Positions 1-6,050 of a stretch of DNA of 14,633 nucleotides are shown in pieces. Under the pieces are notes generated by a model. The model did not search any database. It was not told the origin of the DNA and saw only the letters and a list, made by a program, of their open reading frames with translations. The translations under genes were made by a program, and so were the position numbers. This DNA is from a bacterium (GTDB taxonomy: Bacteria; SZUA-182; DTGQ01), in contig JAILZY010000082.1 of assembly GCA_023512255.1 (NCBI GenBank), positions 1 through 14,633 on the forward strand. The letters are read 5' to 3'. Numbering within the stretch: the stretch's first letter is position 1; each line of letters starts with the position of its first letter.

Positions 1-344
1 CTATTGTCTTTTACCTCAATACCCTTACCCTGCGGCTTATCTCCTCCTCCTAATTTAAACATGGGGAACATCTGGCCCTACAGCTTACTACTGGACACAT
101 TTTATTTCCGGTTTTGTATATGGGTATCCGACTAGGTATCCGACATTCCGCACCTTGCGGTAAATATTTTTGGATTTTTCATCTCCTTGATCTGTGATTT
201 TGTTATAACCATTTGATGTTTTAACATATTCAAGCTATCAAGAATATATCGTTTACTATATATCTATTGTGCATAACTATTAATTTACTAAAAATAGATT
301 ACCACTTTCGCGGGAATGACAATAAAAGTGTCAGGTAGTGAACC
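1..344. other. Non-coding region downstream of the motor operon
   Basis: No convincing gene is visible here. The stretch is AT-rich in its right half. It holds a 12-bp tandem duplication (GGTATCCGACTA at 123-134, then 11 matching bases at 135-145). Near the end of the minus-strand operon it holds a weak stem-loop (303-330) that contains the string TTTCGCGGGAATGACA. It probably serves as the 3' flank of the operon. Confidence 0.5.
303..330 (-). terminator. Weak stem-loop just after the operon's last gene
   Basis: CACTTT at 303-308 pairs with AAAGTG at 325-330 across a 16-nt loop, 15 nt past the TAG stop of the TonB/AgmX-like gene on the minus strand. The minus-strand sequence after the stem is T-rich but has only a five-T run some distance away, so termination is uncertain. 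The loop reads GTCATTCCCGCGAAAG on the minus strand, which resembles a repeat core widespread in proteobacterial genomes (recalled, not searched). Confidence 0.25.
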
Positions 345-2102
345 CTACAGTGCAGGGAAAAACACAAATGGATAGATGACAGTGGTTGTGCCCAGGGGAA
401 TCGGAGCAAAGCGCCAGCTTCGGATCATGCTGAGCACACATTCTTCCAGGCCAGAGTCTGCTCTTGATAGGGTAGAAGAGACAACCTTGGCCTCGGAAAT
501 ATCTCCTTGGGCAGTGATCGTAAATTCAACCACCAGCCTGCCTTCCAGCCTGGGATAGATCTTCAATGCCTTGTTGTAGCAGTGGACAATACTGGACCTA
601 TAAGATGTTACCACCTCTAGAATGGCCTGAGGAGAACGAAGTTGATTTTGAGAACCAGAGGTTTTTATCTCGGCAATCTTCTGAAGAGCAATATCCCCTT
701 TAACCGGAAGCTCCACTGTGTCTGTCTGCTGGTGCATGGCCACAAGCTCATCAACCTTTTTGGCTAGGGTCTTAGCTCCAGATTTTTCAGTCTGTTGAGC
801 CTTTTTTTCACCTTGAGCCCCTTTTTCCCCTGCTCCGGAGCCTCCTCCCGCTCCTTCCTCCCCCGACGAGGCAGTGCTTTCCAAGGGAAGTTCATCATTT
901 AGTTCCTCACTGCTCAAGGCCTGAGGAGGTGGCGTAGCCTTCTCGATTTGTTTGACCAGTGTTTCACCCCCATTGATTGCATTTTGGGCCAGAAGGTTAA
1001 GCTGGGAATCAAAAGCCGGGCCAGACTCAGACTGAGAGGCCTTGCGGGATGAAATCATGCCCAGAATGCCAAGTGATTTAGGATCGATTTTCTTTTCCGA
1101 TAAAGAAGCCAGGGATTTCCCCTCGCCCTGGATCGGAGCCTCTTCTCGTCCCGAAGGCTCTCCTTTGGCTATTGAGCCTTCCTCTACCTTGGCTACCAGC
1201 GAGGGCTTTGATTTGGCTGAGGATGGCGCTTTATTGCCCAACTCGCCTGACTCTGATGGCGGCTTGCTTTCCTTTTTCCCCTGCTTTCCTTCTTTGGGCT
1301 GCTCACCTTTGGCCATCTGCTGTTGTTTATCTTCTAGCTTAGCCTCTTTGGTGGGCGGCTGAGGCTTTTTAACCTGCGACCCTTCGGTCGCGGGTTGAAG
1401 CAGCGGCTTTGTCTCTTGAGAACTAGATTTTGGGGGCTGAATACCTCTTAATTTCTTCTCCGCTTCAGTCTCACCCGGGCTGATTATTAGCCTAACGAAT
1501 CGCTCTGGAATCTCAGATATTACAGGGTGCTCCTGATCAGAAGAGGGCAGGGGAGCCCGGTACACATACCCTATAAACAATAAATGGAGGCAGAGAGAAA
1601 CAAGAAACATAGCCCAAAACCCCTTCTGGTCAGCCTCGAGGAAACCTTTTTTCAGGTCAGATCCTGGCCGCGGCTGCTTCTCCTTGATCGGGCGAGGCGG
1701 AGGCGGCGGCTCTGGTACATACTCAAGGTTAAGCCGCACCGAACCATAAACAAGCTCGGCCTTGCTTCCTACGGGGAGAAAAAGGATATGTCCCTGATCT
1801 TTTTGGGGCAGTAAATTGAGTTTCCTGAGACTGTCAATCGACACTGACTCTGTCTGGTCAGGATGGCTGATCGTGCCGGTCATCTCCTTTGGAATAAAAA
1901 GCTCATAGCCGCCGCCGGAGCGCCTTTTTTTCAGTAAGGTGAACCTCTTGAGCGGACCAGGGATAACCAGCTCATTGATCGGATCAGAGCCGGCGGTGAT
2001 CCACGGATTTTTTAACAGAAGTTTTTCGCCACTGCCTGGCTCTCCGGCACTCTCAGGATCTCTGATCAGGTGAAGCTGTAAAACCAGCTTTTGTTCTTTC
2101 AT
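345..2102 (-). CDS. TonB-like protein with AgmX/PglI-type C-terminal domain
   Basis: Likely the energy-coupling arm of an ExbB/ExbD-type motor, anchored in the inner membrane and reaching across the periplasm. The 585 residues show a beta-rich N-terminal domain, probably cytoplasmic (about 1-130), vaguely FHA-like (WITAGSDPINELVIPG), ending in a Pro run. One transmembrane segment follows (about 162-182), then a long Pro/Lys/Glu/Gln-rich low-complexity stretch (about 215-430). The C-terminal domain (about 488-585) has the pattern of myxobacterial AgmX/PglI proteins: paired cysteines C508 and C555, a central G-R-L-V-V-E-F-T-I strand, and W-R-F followed by YPFVF. The ATG at 2102 lies 8 nt after the upstream exbD stop. 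An in-frame TTG at 2168 would overlap exbD by 58 nt and adds no domain, so I preferred the ATG although its ribosome site is weak. Family assignment is from recalled motifs; the exact partner at the outer membrane is unknown. GltG/GltJ-like is the closest analogue. Confidence 0.8.
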   Translation of the reverse strand: MKEQKLVLQLHLIRDPESAGEPGSGEKLLLKNPWITAGSDPINELVIPGPLKRFTLLKKRRSGGGYELFIPKEMTGTISHPDQTESVSIDSLRKLNLLPQKDQGHILFLPVGSKAELVYGSVRLNLEYVPEPPPPPRPIKEKQPRPGSDLKKGFLEADQKGFWAMFLVSLCLHLLFIGYVYRAPLPSSDQEHPVISEIPERFVRLIISPGETEAEKKLRGIQPPKSSSQETKPLLQPATEGSQVKKPQPPTKEAKLEDKQQQMAKGEQPKEGKQGKKESKPPSESGELGNKAPSSAKSKPSLVAKVEEGSIAKGEPSGREEAPIQGEGKSLASLSEKKIDPKSLGILGMISSRKASQSESGPAFDSQLNLLAQNAINGGETLVKQIEKATPPPQALSSEELNDELPLESTASSGEEGAGGGSGAGEKGAQGEKKAQQTEKSGAKTLAKKVDELVAMHQQTDTVELPVKGDIALQKIAEIKTSGSQNQLRSPQAILEVVTSYRSSIVHCYNKALKIYPRLEGRLVVEFTITAQGDISEAKVVSSTLSRADSGLEECVLSMIRSWRFAPIPLGTTTVIYPFVFFPAL

Positions 2103-2110
2103 GATTTTAT

Positions 2111-2638
2111 TTATATTTCTTTCTGTAAAACATGAAGAGAAATCTTCCCAAACTCTGCCTGTCCACAAGTATAAATCAACTTTTTGATAATTTGATAAGG
2201 AATTTTTTTATCTGCCTGAATGATGATCTTCCCCTGAAATTTTAGCCGATCGGGATTCTTTTGGGCTATCAGGAGAAATCTTTCTTTGGTTCGTATTAAC
2301 TTTTCGTATAATTTGGTGTGCAGCATTTCTTTCTGTAATCTGAAATTTTCAATGGTATCGACAAATTCACCATTCAGGAGCACTGCCTGGCGTGTGGCCG
2401 AAACAGTAGTAGAGATCTCTGGTGCCTGGGTGGCTGTGGAAATCGGCAACTGAAGATTTTTGGCTATCAGCGTAACCTCAGGGGTAGCTGAAAAATTCTT
2501 AATCAGAAAACAGAGCAAGATGGTAAAGACATCAATCAGAGAAGTAAGTCGGACAAAGGCTTCTCTCTTTCGTCTGCCTATAGCTAGACGTCGCCGAACA
2601 ATCGCTCTGCTTGCTGCACTAATCTTTTCATTGGCCAT
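2111..2638 (-). CDS. ExbD/TolR-like motor subunit (with conserved Asp)
   Basis: A 175-residue ExbD/TolR-family protein: a basic N-terminus (RRRLAIGRRKREAF), one transmembrane helix (about 30-50) and a periplasmic C-terminal domain. The helix carries LTSLIDVFTILLCFLI with Asp36 at the place of the proton-carrying Asp of ExbD and TolR. Just after the helix comes a stretch ending LQLP, typical of ExbD proteins paired with AgmX-type TonB partners. The ATG at 2638 is preceded by GGGAGG (2651-2656), a fair ribosome site at 12 nt. The stop lies 8 nt before the TonB-like start, so the two genes are almost certainly co-translated. It is separated from the preceding ExbD-like gene by 192 nt, unlike the rest of the operon. 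Confidence 0.88.
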   Translation of the reverse strand: MANEKISAASRAIVRRRLAIGRRKREAFVRLTSLIDVFTILLCFLIKNFSATPEVTLIAKNLQLPISTATQAPEISTTVSATRQAVLLNGEFVDTIENFRLQKEMLHTKLYEKLIRTKERFLLIAQKNPDRLKFQGKIIIQADKKIPYQIIKKLIYTCGQAEFGKISLHVLQKEI

Positions 2639-2691
2639 ATCAATCGTTTTCCTCCCTTTTCTTTTACCTGATTCGCTCTTATATATCAGAC

Positions 2692-2726
2692 ACCATAAAC
2701 CCTATATCAGAACAACCATAAACCCT
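2692..2726. repeat. Two direct copies of ACCATAAACCCT
   Basis: The 12-mer ACCATAAACCCT occurs at 2692-2703 and again, identical, at 2715-2726 (period 23, about two helical turns). A related inverted string AGGGTTATG lies at 2751-2759. All sit in the 192-nt gap between the exbD-like genes. They could be a binding site or another product of local duplication; the sequence alone does not decide. Confidence 0.5.
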
Positions 2727-2727
2727 C

Positions 2728-2745
2728 AAAAAAGGAGCTTAGCTC
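2728..2745 (-). terminator. Terminator-like hairpin between the two exbD-like genes
   Basis: On the minus strand GAGC-TAA-GCTC (2735-2745) forms a short stem, extendable by AA/TT pairs around a bulged base, and runs straight into C followed by six T (2728-2733). This is the form of a weak intrinsic terminator inside the operon. The stem is short, so it may only attenuate. It could let the downstream exbD and TonB-like genes be expressed at a different level. Confidence 0.3.
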
Positions 2746-2830
2746 TTATTAGGGTTATGTCTCTCAATGGTAGATAATAAATTAAGAGCAACCTGATTAC
2801 ATCTCAACTTGGACATGTGATTGCGCCTCA

Positions 2831-3319
2831 TCAGCTTTTGCTCGCCGAGAGAATAATATTCACTAGACCGCAGGCTCGGCATCTGTCCATGGTATGGATG
2901 AGGTGATCATAAATAATGTCATCTTCCGATTCAATGATAATACTTTCCTGCTCAGGAAAAGCCTCCTTGACTTTCCGAAGAATCGCCTCAAGTTTATCAA
3001 AGTCATAATCATTACCACTTTTAGGGATAATCTTCAGAAGTTTGTCGCCAAGAATAAGATAAAATCCCTTGGCTGAAATAGATAGAATGAGGAACTGCTC
3101 ACGCTTTCTCTCAGGGCTTTTCTCTGCCTGATGAGCCTGAGCTGAAGCTGAGCCAGCAGCAGGCTGAGAGGGTAGGGAGAGGTTAATTACCGAGGTCTGA
3201 ACAAAAACAGTCGTTACTAACAATAGGGGAATAATATTGAGAAAGATGTTCAATACCGGAGTCAGATAAAGCTCTAGGGTTTTATTTGTTTTTCGTCTTT
3301 TATCAATCAATTGAGACAT
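2831..3319 (-). CDS. ExbD/TolR-like motor subunit (Asp replaced by Asn)
   Basis: A 162-residue single-span protein with the ExbD layout: short basic N-terminus (DKRRKTNK), transmembrane helix (about 16-42) and a periplasmic domain rich in charged residues. The helix reads LTPVLNIFLNIIPLLLV, with Asn24 where ExbD/TolR has the essential Asp. It therefore probably cannot carry protons itself. Paired with the Asp-bearing ExbD-like protein next door, it fits the two-ExbD arrangement of Myxococcus Agl-type motors, where the subunits may form an unequal dimer inside the channel. The ATG at 3319 follows a weak AAGAAAT site and lies 32 nt from the channel gene, suggesting translational coupling. I recall similar TPLLN-type ExbD proteins in related bacteria, so the substitution is probably a subfamily trait and not damage. 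Confidence 0.82.
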   Translation of the reverse strand: MSQLIDKRRKTNKTLELYLTPVLNIFLNIIPLLLVTTVFVQTSVINLSLPSQPAAGSASAQAHQAEKSPERKREQFLILSISAKGFYLILGDKLLKIIPKSGNDYDFDKLEAILRKVKEAFPEQESIIIESEDDIIYDHLIHTMDRCRACGLVNIILSASKS

Positions 3320-3351
3320 AATAATTTCTTATTTGTATCCGCCCTGTGGCG

Positions 3352-3978
3352 TTACTGTCTTTTTAAAAAGTTAACCAATTTCAAGGAGAAGTGGTCAATA
3401 TCATCGAGAATCCGCTCAGACATGGAATTTAGAATGGAGTAGCTAATCATGCAGGGGATAGCCACGATTAGGCCAAAGGCCGTAGTATTCAGGGCCATAG
3501 CGATTCCACCAGCCAACATGGTTGCTTTTTGAGCCGCATCCACATGACCTACGGCATGGAATGCCTGAATAAGCCCCTGAATGGTCCCAAGCAGCCCCAT
3601 CAGGGTAGCAATATTGGCGATCATGTTGAGATATTCAATCCTTCTCGAAACACGGGGTAACTGCTCCAGGGTGGTCTCATCAATGGCATTTTGTATCTCC
3701 GACTCACTCTGGCCATGTTTTTCCAAACCTGCTTTAATAATAATTGGCAGTGGAGCCCGCGATTGACCGCATAGTTTAATGGCTTGGTCGATTTCTCCAG
3801 CCTTAAGATGAGTAAATACTTTGTTCATAAAACTCTCTGAATCGATTCTAAACTGAAACCCGACCTTGTAGAAACGCTCGAAGATAATAGCCAGGCCAAA
3901 GATCGAGGCCGCGAGAATAGCATACATAAAAAACCCGCCCTCGATGAAAAAAAGCTTGATAAGTTGTAAAATGCTCAT
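3352..3978 (-). CDS. MotA/TolQ/ExbB-family proton channel
   Basis: A 208-residue inner-membrane channel subunit of the MotA/TolQ/ExbB family, expected to form a pentamer around the ExbD-like helices and couple proton flow to motion. It has three transmembrane segments (about 14-35, 116-140, 157-184) with a cytoplasmic domain between the first two. The family signature is clear: GLLGT at 128-132, followed by the third helix with NTTAFGLIVAIP, whose Thr residues match those lining the ExbB/TolQ pore. FERF after the first helix is also typical. The start at 3978 is fixed by an excellent ribosome site, AAGGAGG (3983-3989). It lies 26 nt after the cytochrome gene and 32 nt before the first ExbD-like gene. 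Confidence 0.92.
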   Translation of the reverse strand: MSILQLIKLFFIEGGFFMYAILAASIFGLAIIFERFYKVGFQFRIDSESFMNKVFTHLKAGEIDQAIKLCGQSRAPLPIIIKAGLEKHGQSESEIQNAIDETTLEQLPRVSRRIEYLNMIANIATLMGLLGTIQGLIQAFHAVGHVDAAQKATMLAGGIAMALNTTAFGLIVAIPCMISYSILNSMSERILDDIDHFSLKLVNFLKRQ

Positions 3979-4004
3979 TTACCCTCCTTGTTATCTATTT
4001 CTTG

Positions 4005-4991
4005 TCAGTTACTCTCCCCACGAATTTTGTGACAGGTAACACAGAAAGTGTCGATATCATATTTTTGTGCTGACGGCTTCTGGCCTGGTTTTTCACTTTT
4101 ATCTGGCTGAGATTGGCTGCGCTGGGCTCGCTGCCCCCATTGCCCGGATGCCTGCCCTCCCCACTGCCAGTAGGTCCGACCACCAGGCCAGGCTGTTTCC
4201 TTAGGCTGAGACCACTGACTCCACTGCCATTTCAGATGAGACTTTTGGGTTCTTTTTCGCCGCTCTCCTGAGGGCGGTTCTGTCCAGGGAGTGTGACATC
4301 TGTTGCAGCTTTCTTTCTCCTGACCAGTAGCTTTCTCCTGACTAGTAGACTGAAAGGCTGTCTTTTCAACCTCTCTCCAGCAAAGATGGTAATAGCGGGA
4401 AGGATGGCAGTCAAGACAGCTCTGATTAAGCTCCTCAAGTAGGGACGAGGCGTGGCTGCCTTTGGGAATTTCTATCTCAGGGTAGTGACAGGAGATGCAG
4501 CTTCCAGCCCTGACTTCATTAGATTTATAAGCATAAAAAGAAGAGGGGATGATAGGCTGATCAGAGATTTGTTTCCTTTCCGGTTGAAATCTAAGCTCAG
4601 CAGGGTTCATCGCCGCTTCGTTGGGATCAGCAGGCGAAAGAAGAAAGTAGTCATCGTTCAATTTCATTTCGATCTCAAGTCTGGCCCGGGGAATAATATA
4701 CATAATCTGAGGCTGGTCAGCCATACCCTGGATTTTCATCTCCTCCATATCGATCCTCTCGTGAAAACTTTGAGGGCCTCTACTGAAGGCAGCAGCCTCA
4801 GCAGACGGTTCGATAGGGGGGGAGGGAGTTAGAGCCTCATCTTGAGCCTCAGATGAGGCTGCTCTAGCAGCCATTTGGCCTGAAATTAAAAACGGGATGA
4901 TCAAACAGACTACAGCTAAAGCTGGGGTCATTATTTTCATTTTCCTTGCCCAGAGAGTTATTATTTTTTTGATTGAAGAGTTTCGATCCAT
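4005..4991 (-). CDS. Four-haem c-type cytochrome with Trp/Gln-rich segment
   Basis: An exported 328-residue protein with four haem-attachment motifs: CISCH (165-169), CLDCH (192-196), CNRCH (229-233) and CVTCH (317-321). A hydrophobic segment (about 22-38) followed by AARA-A looks like a Sec signal peptide, with a rather long basic n-region. Residues 45-160 carry no haem motif. Between haems 3 and 4 lies a low-complexity Trp/Gln/Gly-rich segment (about 254-300, with WQWSQWSQ and YWQWGGQ). The ATG at 4991 has GAGG at 4999-5002 (7-nt spacing) and overlaps the TPR lipoprotein gene by 31 bp; an internal ATG at 4940 is less well placed. An 18-bp in-frame tandem duplication (4313-4348) encodes TGQEKE and TSQEKA. 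I do not recognise the exact family. Electron transfer in the periplasm is implied, but its redox partner is unknown. Confidence 0.85.
   Translation of the reverse strand: MDRNSSIKKIITLWARKMKIMTPALAVVCLIIPFLISGQMAARAASSEAQDEALTPSPPIEPSAEAAAFSRGPQSFHERIDMEEMKIQGMADQPQIMYIIPRARLEIEMKLNDDYFLLSPADPNEAAMNPAELRFQPERKQISDQPIIPSSFYAYKSNEVRAGSCISCHYPEIEIPKGSHASSLLEELNQSCLDCHPSRYYHLCWREVEKTAFQSTSQEKATGQEKESCNRCHTPWTEPPSGERRKRTQKSHLKWQWSQWSQPKETAWPGGRTYWQWGGQASGQWGQRAQRSQSQPDKSEKPGQKPSAQKYDIDTFCVTCHKIRGESN
4313..4348. repeat. 18-bp tandem duplication inside the cytochrome gene
   Basis: CTTTCTCCTGACCAGTAG (4313-4330) is followed directly by CTTTCTCCTGACTAGTAG (4331-4348), 17 of 18 bases identical. It keeps the reading frame and adds six residues in the linker just before the third haem motif. 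Confidence 0.9.
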
Positions 4992-6031
4992 CTCTTTACC
5001 TCAGAGGACCTTGGCCCCCCTGCCTGACAATACTGCTGATAGTTACGTAGAGCTTCTTTCGGATCAGCCAGGTAGAGGTCATATAAAATCCCCAGATTGA
5101 GCAAAGCTTCAAGGCAGTTGGGGTTAATCTTCAAAGCATGCAGGTACTGTTCCTTGGCCAGCTCATATTCCCCGGCTGCCTGATAGAAAGCTCCAAGATT
5201 AATATAGGCTGGAAGATAGCGGCCATCCTTCTGAATAGCTTTTTGGTAGCAGGCTCTGGCCTCTTGTGGCTTTTTCCCTTTCTCAAAGGCCAGTCCCAGA
5301 TTATTATACACCTGCGGCAGATTTGGATCCAGGCGCAGAGCCTTCTGATAAGTGGCTGTAGCCTCTTCATATTGTCCTAATTTATAATAAATATTGCCTA
5401 ACCTTAAGTAAACATTTGGTGATGCTTTAACTCTGATGGCACTTTTATATTGTTTAACAGCTAGTTCCATCTTATCCATTTTCTCGTAGGTACTGGCAAG
5501 ACGGATTATTATTTCTACTGAATCAGGCTGCAGGGCTATGGCCCGTTGGTATTCAACAGCGGCCTTAGAATAGAGTCGTTGCTGTAGGTACAGATCGGCC
5601 AATCCCTGGTGAATTTGAGGGATATTACCTCCCTTATGTCTCAGGGCTTTTAGATATTCATCTCTGGCCTGACTATAGCGGTTGAGCCGAGCGTAGGTCA
5701 GCCCGAGATTATAATGTAGATAGGGATCCTGAGGGTCGATAGATAGAAGGTTTTCAAGCACCTTGCGGCATTCCTCATAGTTTGCTTGCTGATATAGGAG
5801 ATTGGCCTGATAGATTCCCTGCCCCAGGGGAGTTTTAATTTTTAACCTCCTCTTTGGGCTGCATCCGGTAAACAGTATCAAGGTAACCGTCAAGGTAACC
5901 GTAAAGATACCGAAAAGTAGCTGGAGAAGAGGCTTTTGTCTTTCTCGCTGCTGTTTTTTGGATATCTTAATCTTGGCATCTACTTTGGTCATAGACATAC
6001 TTTTTTGAGACATACTTTTTTGATTTTTCAT
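4961..6031 (-). CDS. TPR lipoprotein (GltE/PilF-like architecture)
   Basis: A 356-residue protein made almost wholly of tetratricopeptide repeats, probably an outer-membrane or periplasm-facing scaffold. A basic n-region of about 37 residues precedes a hydrophobic stretch (about 36-55) ending FTGC-S; Cys57 would be the lipidated residue, although -3 is Phe instead of the usual Leu. A simple membrane anchor is the alternative. About eight TPR units follow (from about residue 70 to 345), with the canonical pattern such as NLGLAFEKGKKPQEARACYQ. The ATG at 6031 is chosen because AGGG sits 5 nt upstream; a TTG lies one codon earlier. It starts 19 nt after the giant TPR gene and overlaps the cytochrome gene by 31 bp. 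Its position matches that of GltE (AglT) in gliding loci, but TPR proteins are too generic to name the orthologue. Two exact in-frame tandem duplications lie in the region coding for its N-terminus. Confidence 0.85.
   Translation of the reverse strand: MKNQKSMSQKSMSMTKVDAKIKISKKQQRERQKPLLQLLFGIFTVTLTVTLILFTGCSPKRRLKIKTPLGQGIYQANLLYQQANYEECRKVLENLLSIDPQDPYLHYNLGLTYARLNRYSQARDEYLKALRHKGGNIPQIHQGLADLYLQQRLYSKAAVEYQRAIALQPDSVEIIIRLASTYEKMDKMELAVKQYKSAIRVKASPNVYLRLGNIYYKLGQYEEATATYQKALRLDPNLPQVYNNLGLAFEKGKKPQEARACYQKAIQKDGRYLPAYINLGAFYQAAGEYELAKEQYLHALKINPNCLEALLNLGILYDLYLADPKEALRNYQQYCQAGGPRSSEVKRWIETLQSKK
5880..5903. repeat. 12-bp tandem duplication in the TPR lipoprotein gene
   Basis: AAGGTAACCGTC (5880-5891) is followed by AAGGTAACCGTA (5892-5903). 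It encodes the doubled TVTL in the hydrophobic signal or anchor segment and so lengthens that segment by four residues. Confidence 0.85.
5994..6023. repeat. Perfect 15-bp tandem duplication at the TPR gene start
   Basis: GACATACTTTTTTGA occurs twice without a gap or mismatch (5994-6008 and 6009-6023). It encodes the repeated QKSMS near the N-terminus of the TPR lipoprotein. The frame is preserved. Confidence 0.95.
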
Positions 6032-6050
6032 CAATTCCCTAAACAGACCA

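Noticed and set aside
1042-1362. Plus-strand open frame of 106 codons opposite the TonB-like gene
   Set aside because: It mirrors the low-complexity Pro/Lys/Glu stretch of the real gene, lacks a ribosome site and has no domain pattern.
345-6031. Canonical Tol-Pal operon
   Set aside because: TolQ/TolR-like genes are present, but there is no TolB, Pal or YbgC, and the TonB-like tail is of AgmX/PglI type.
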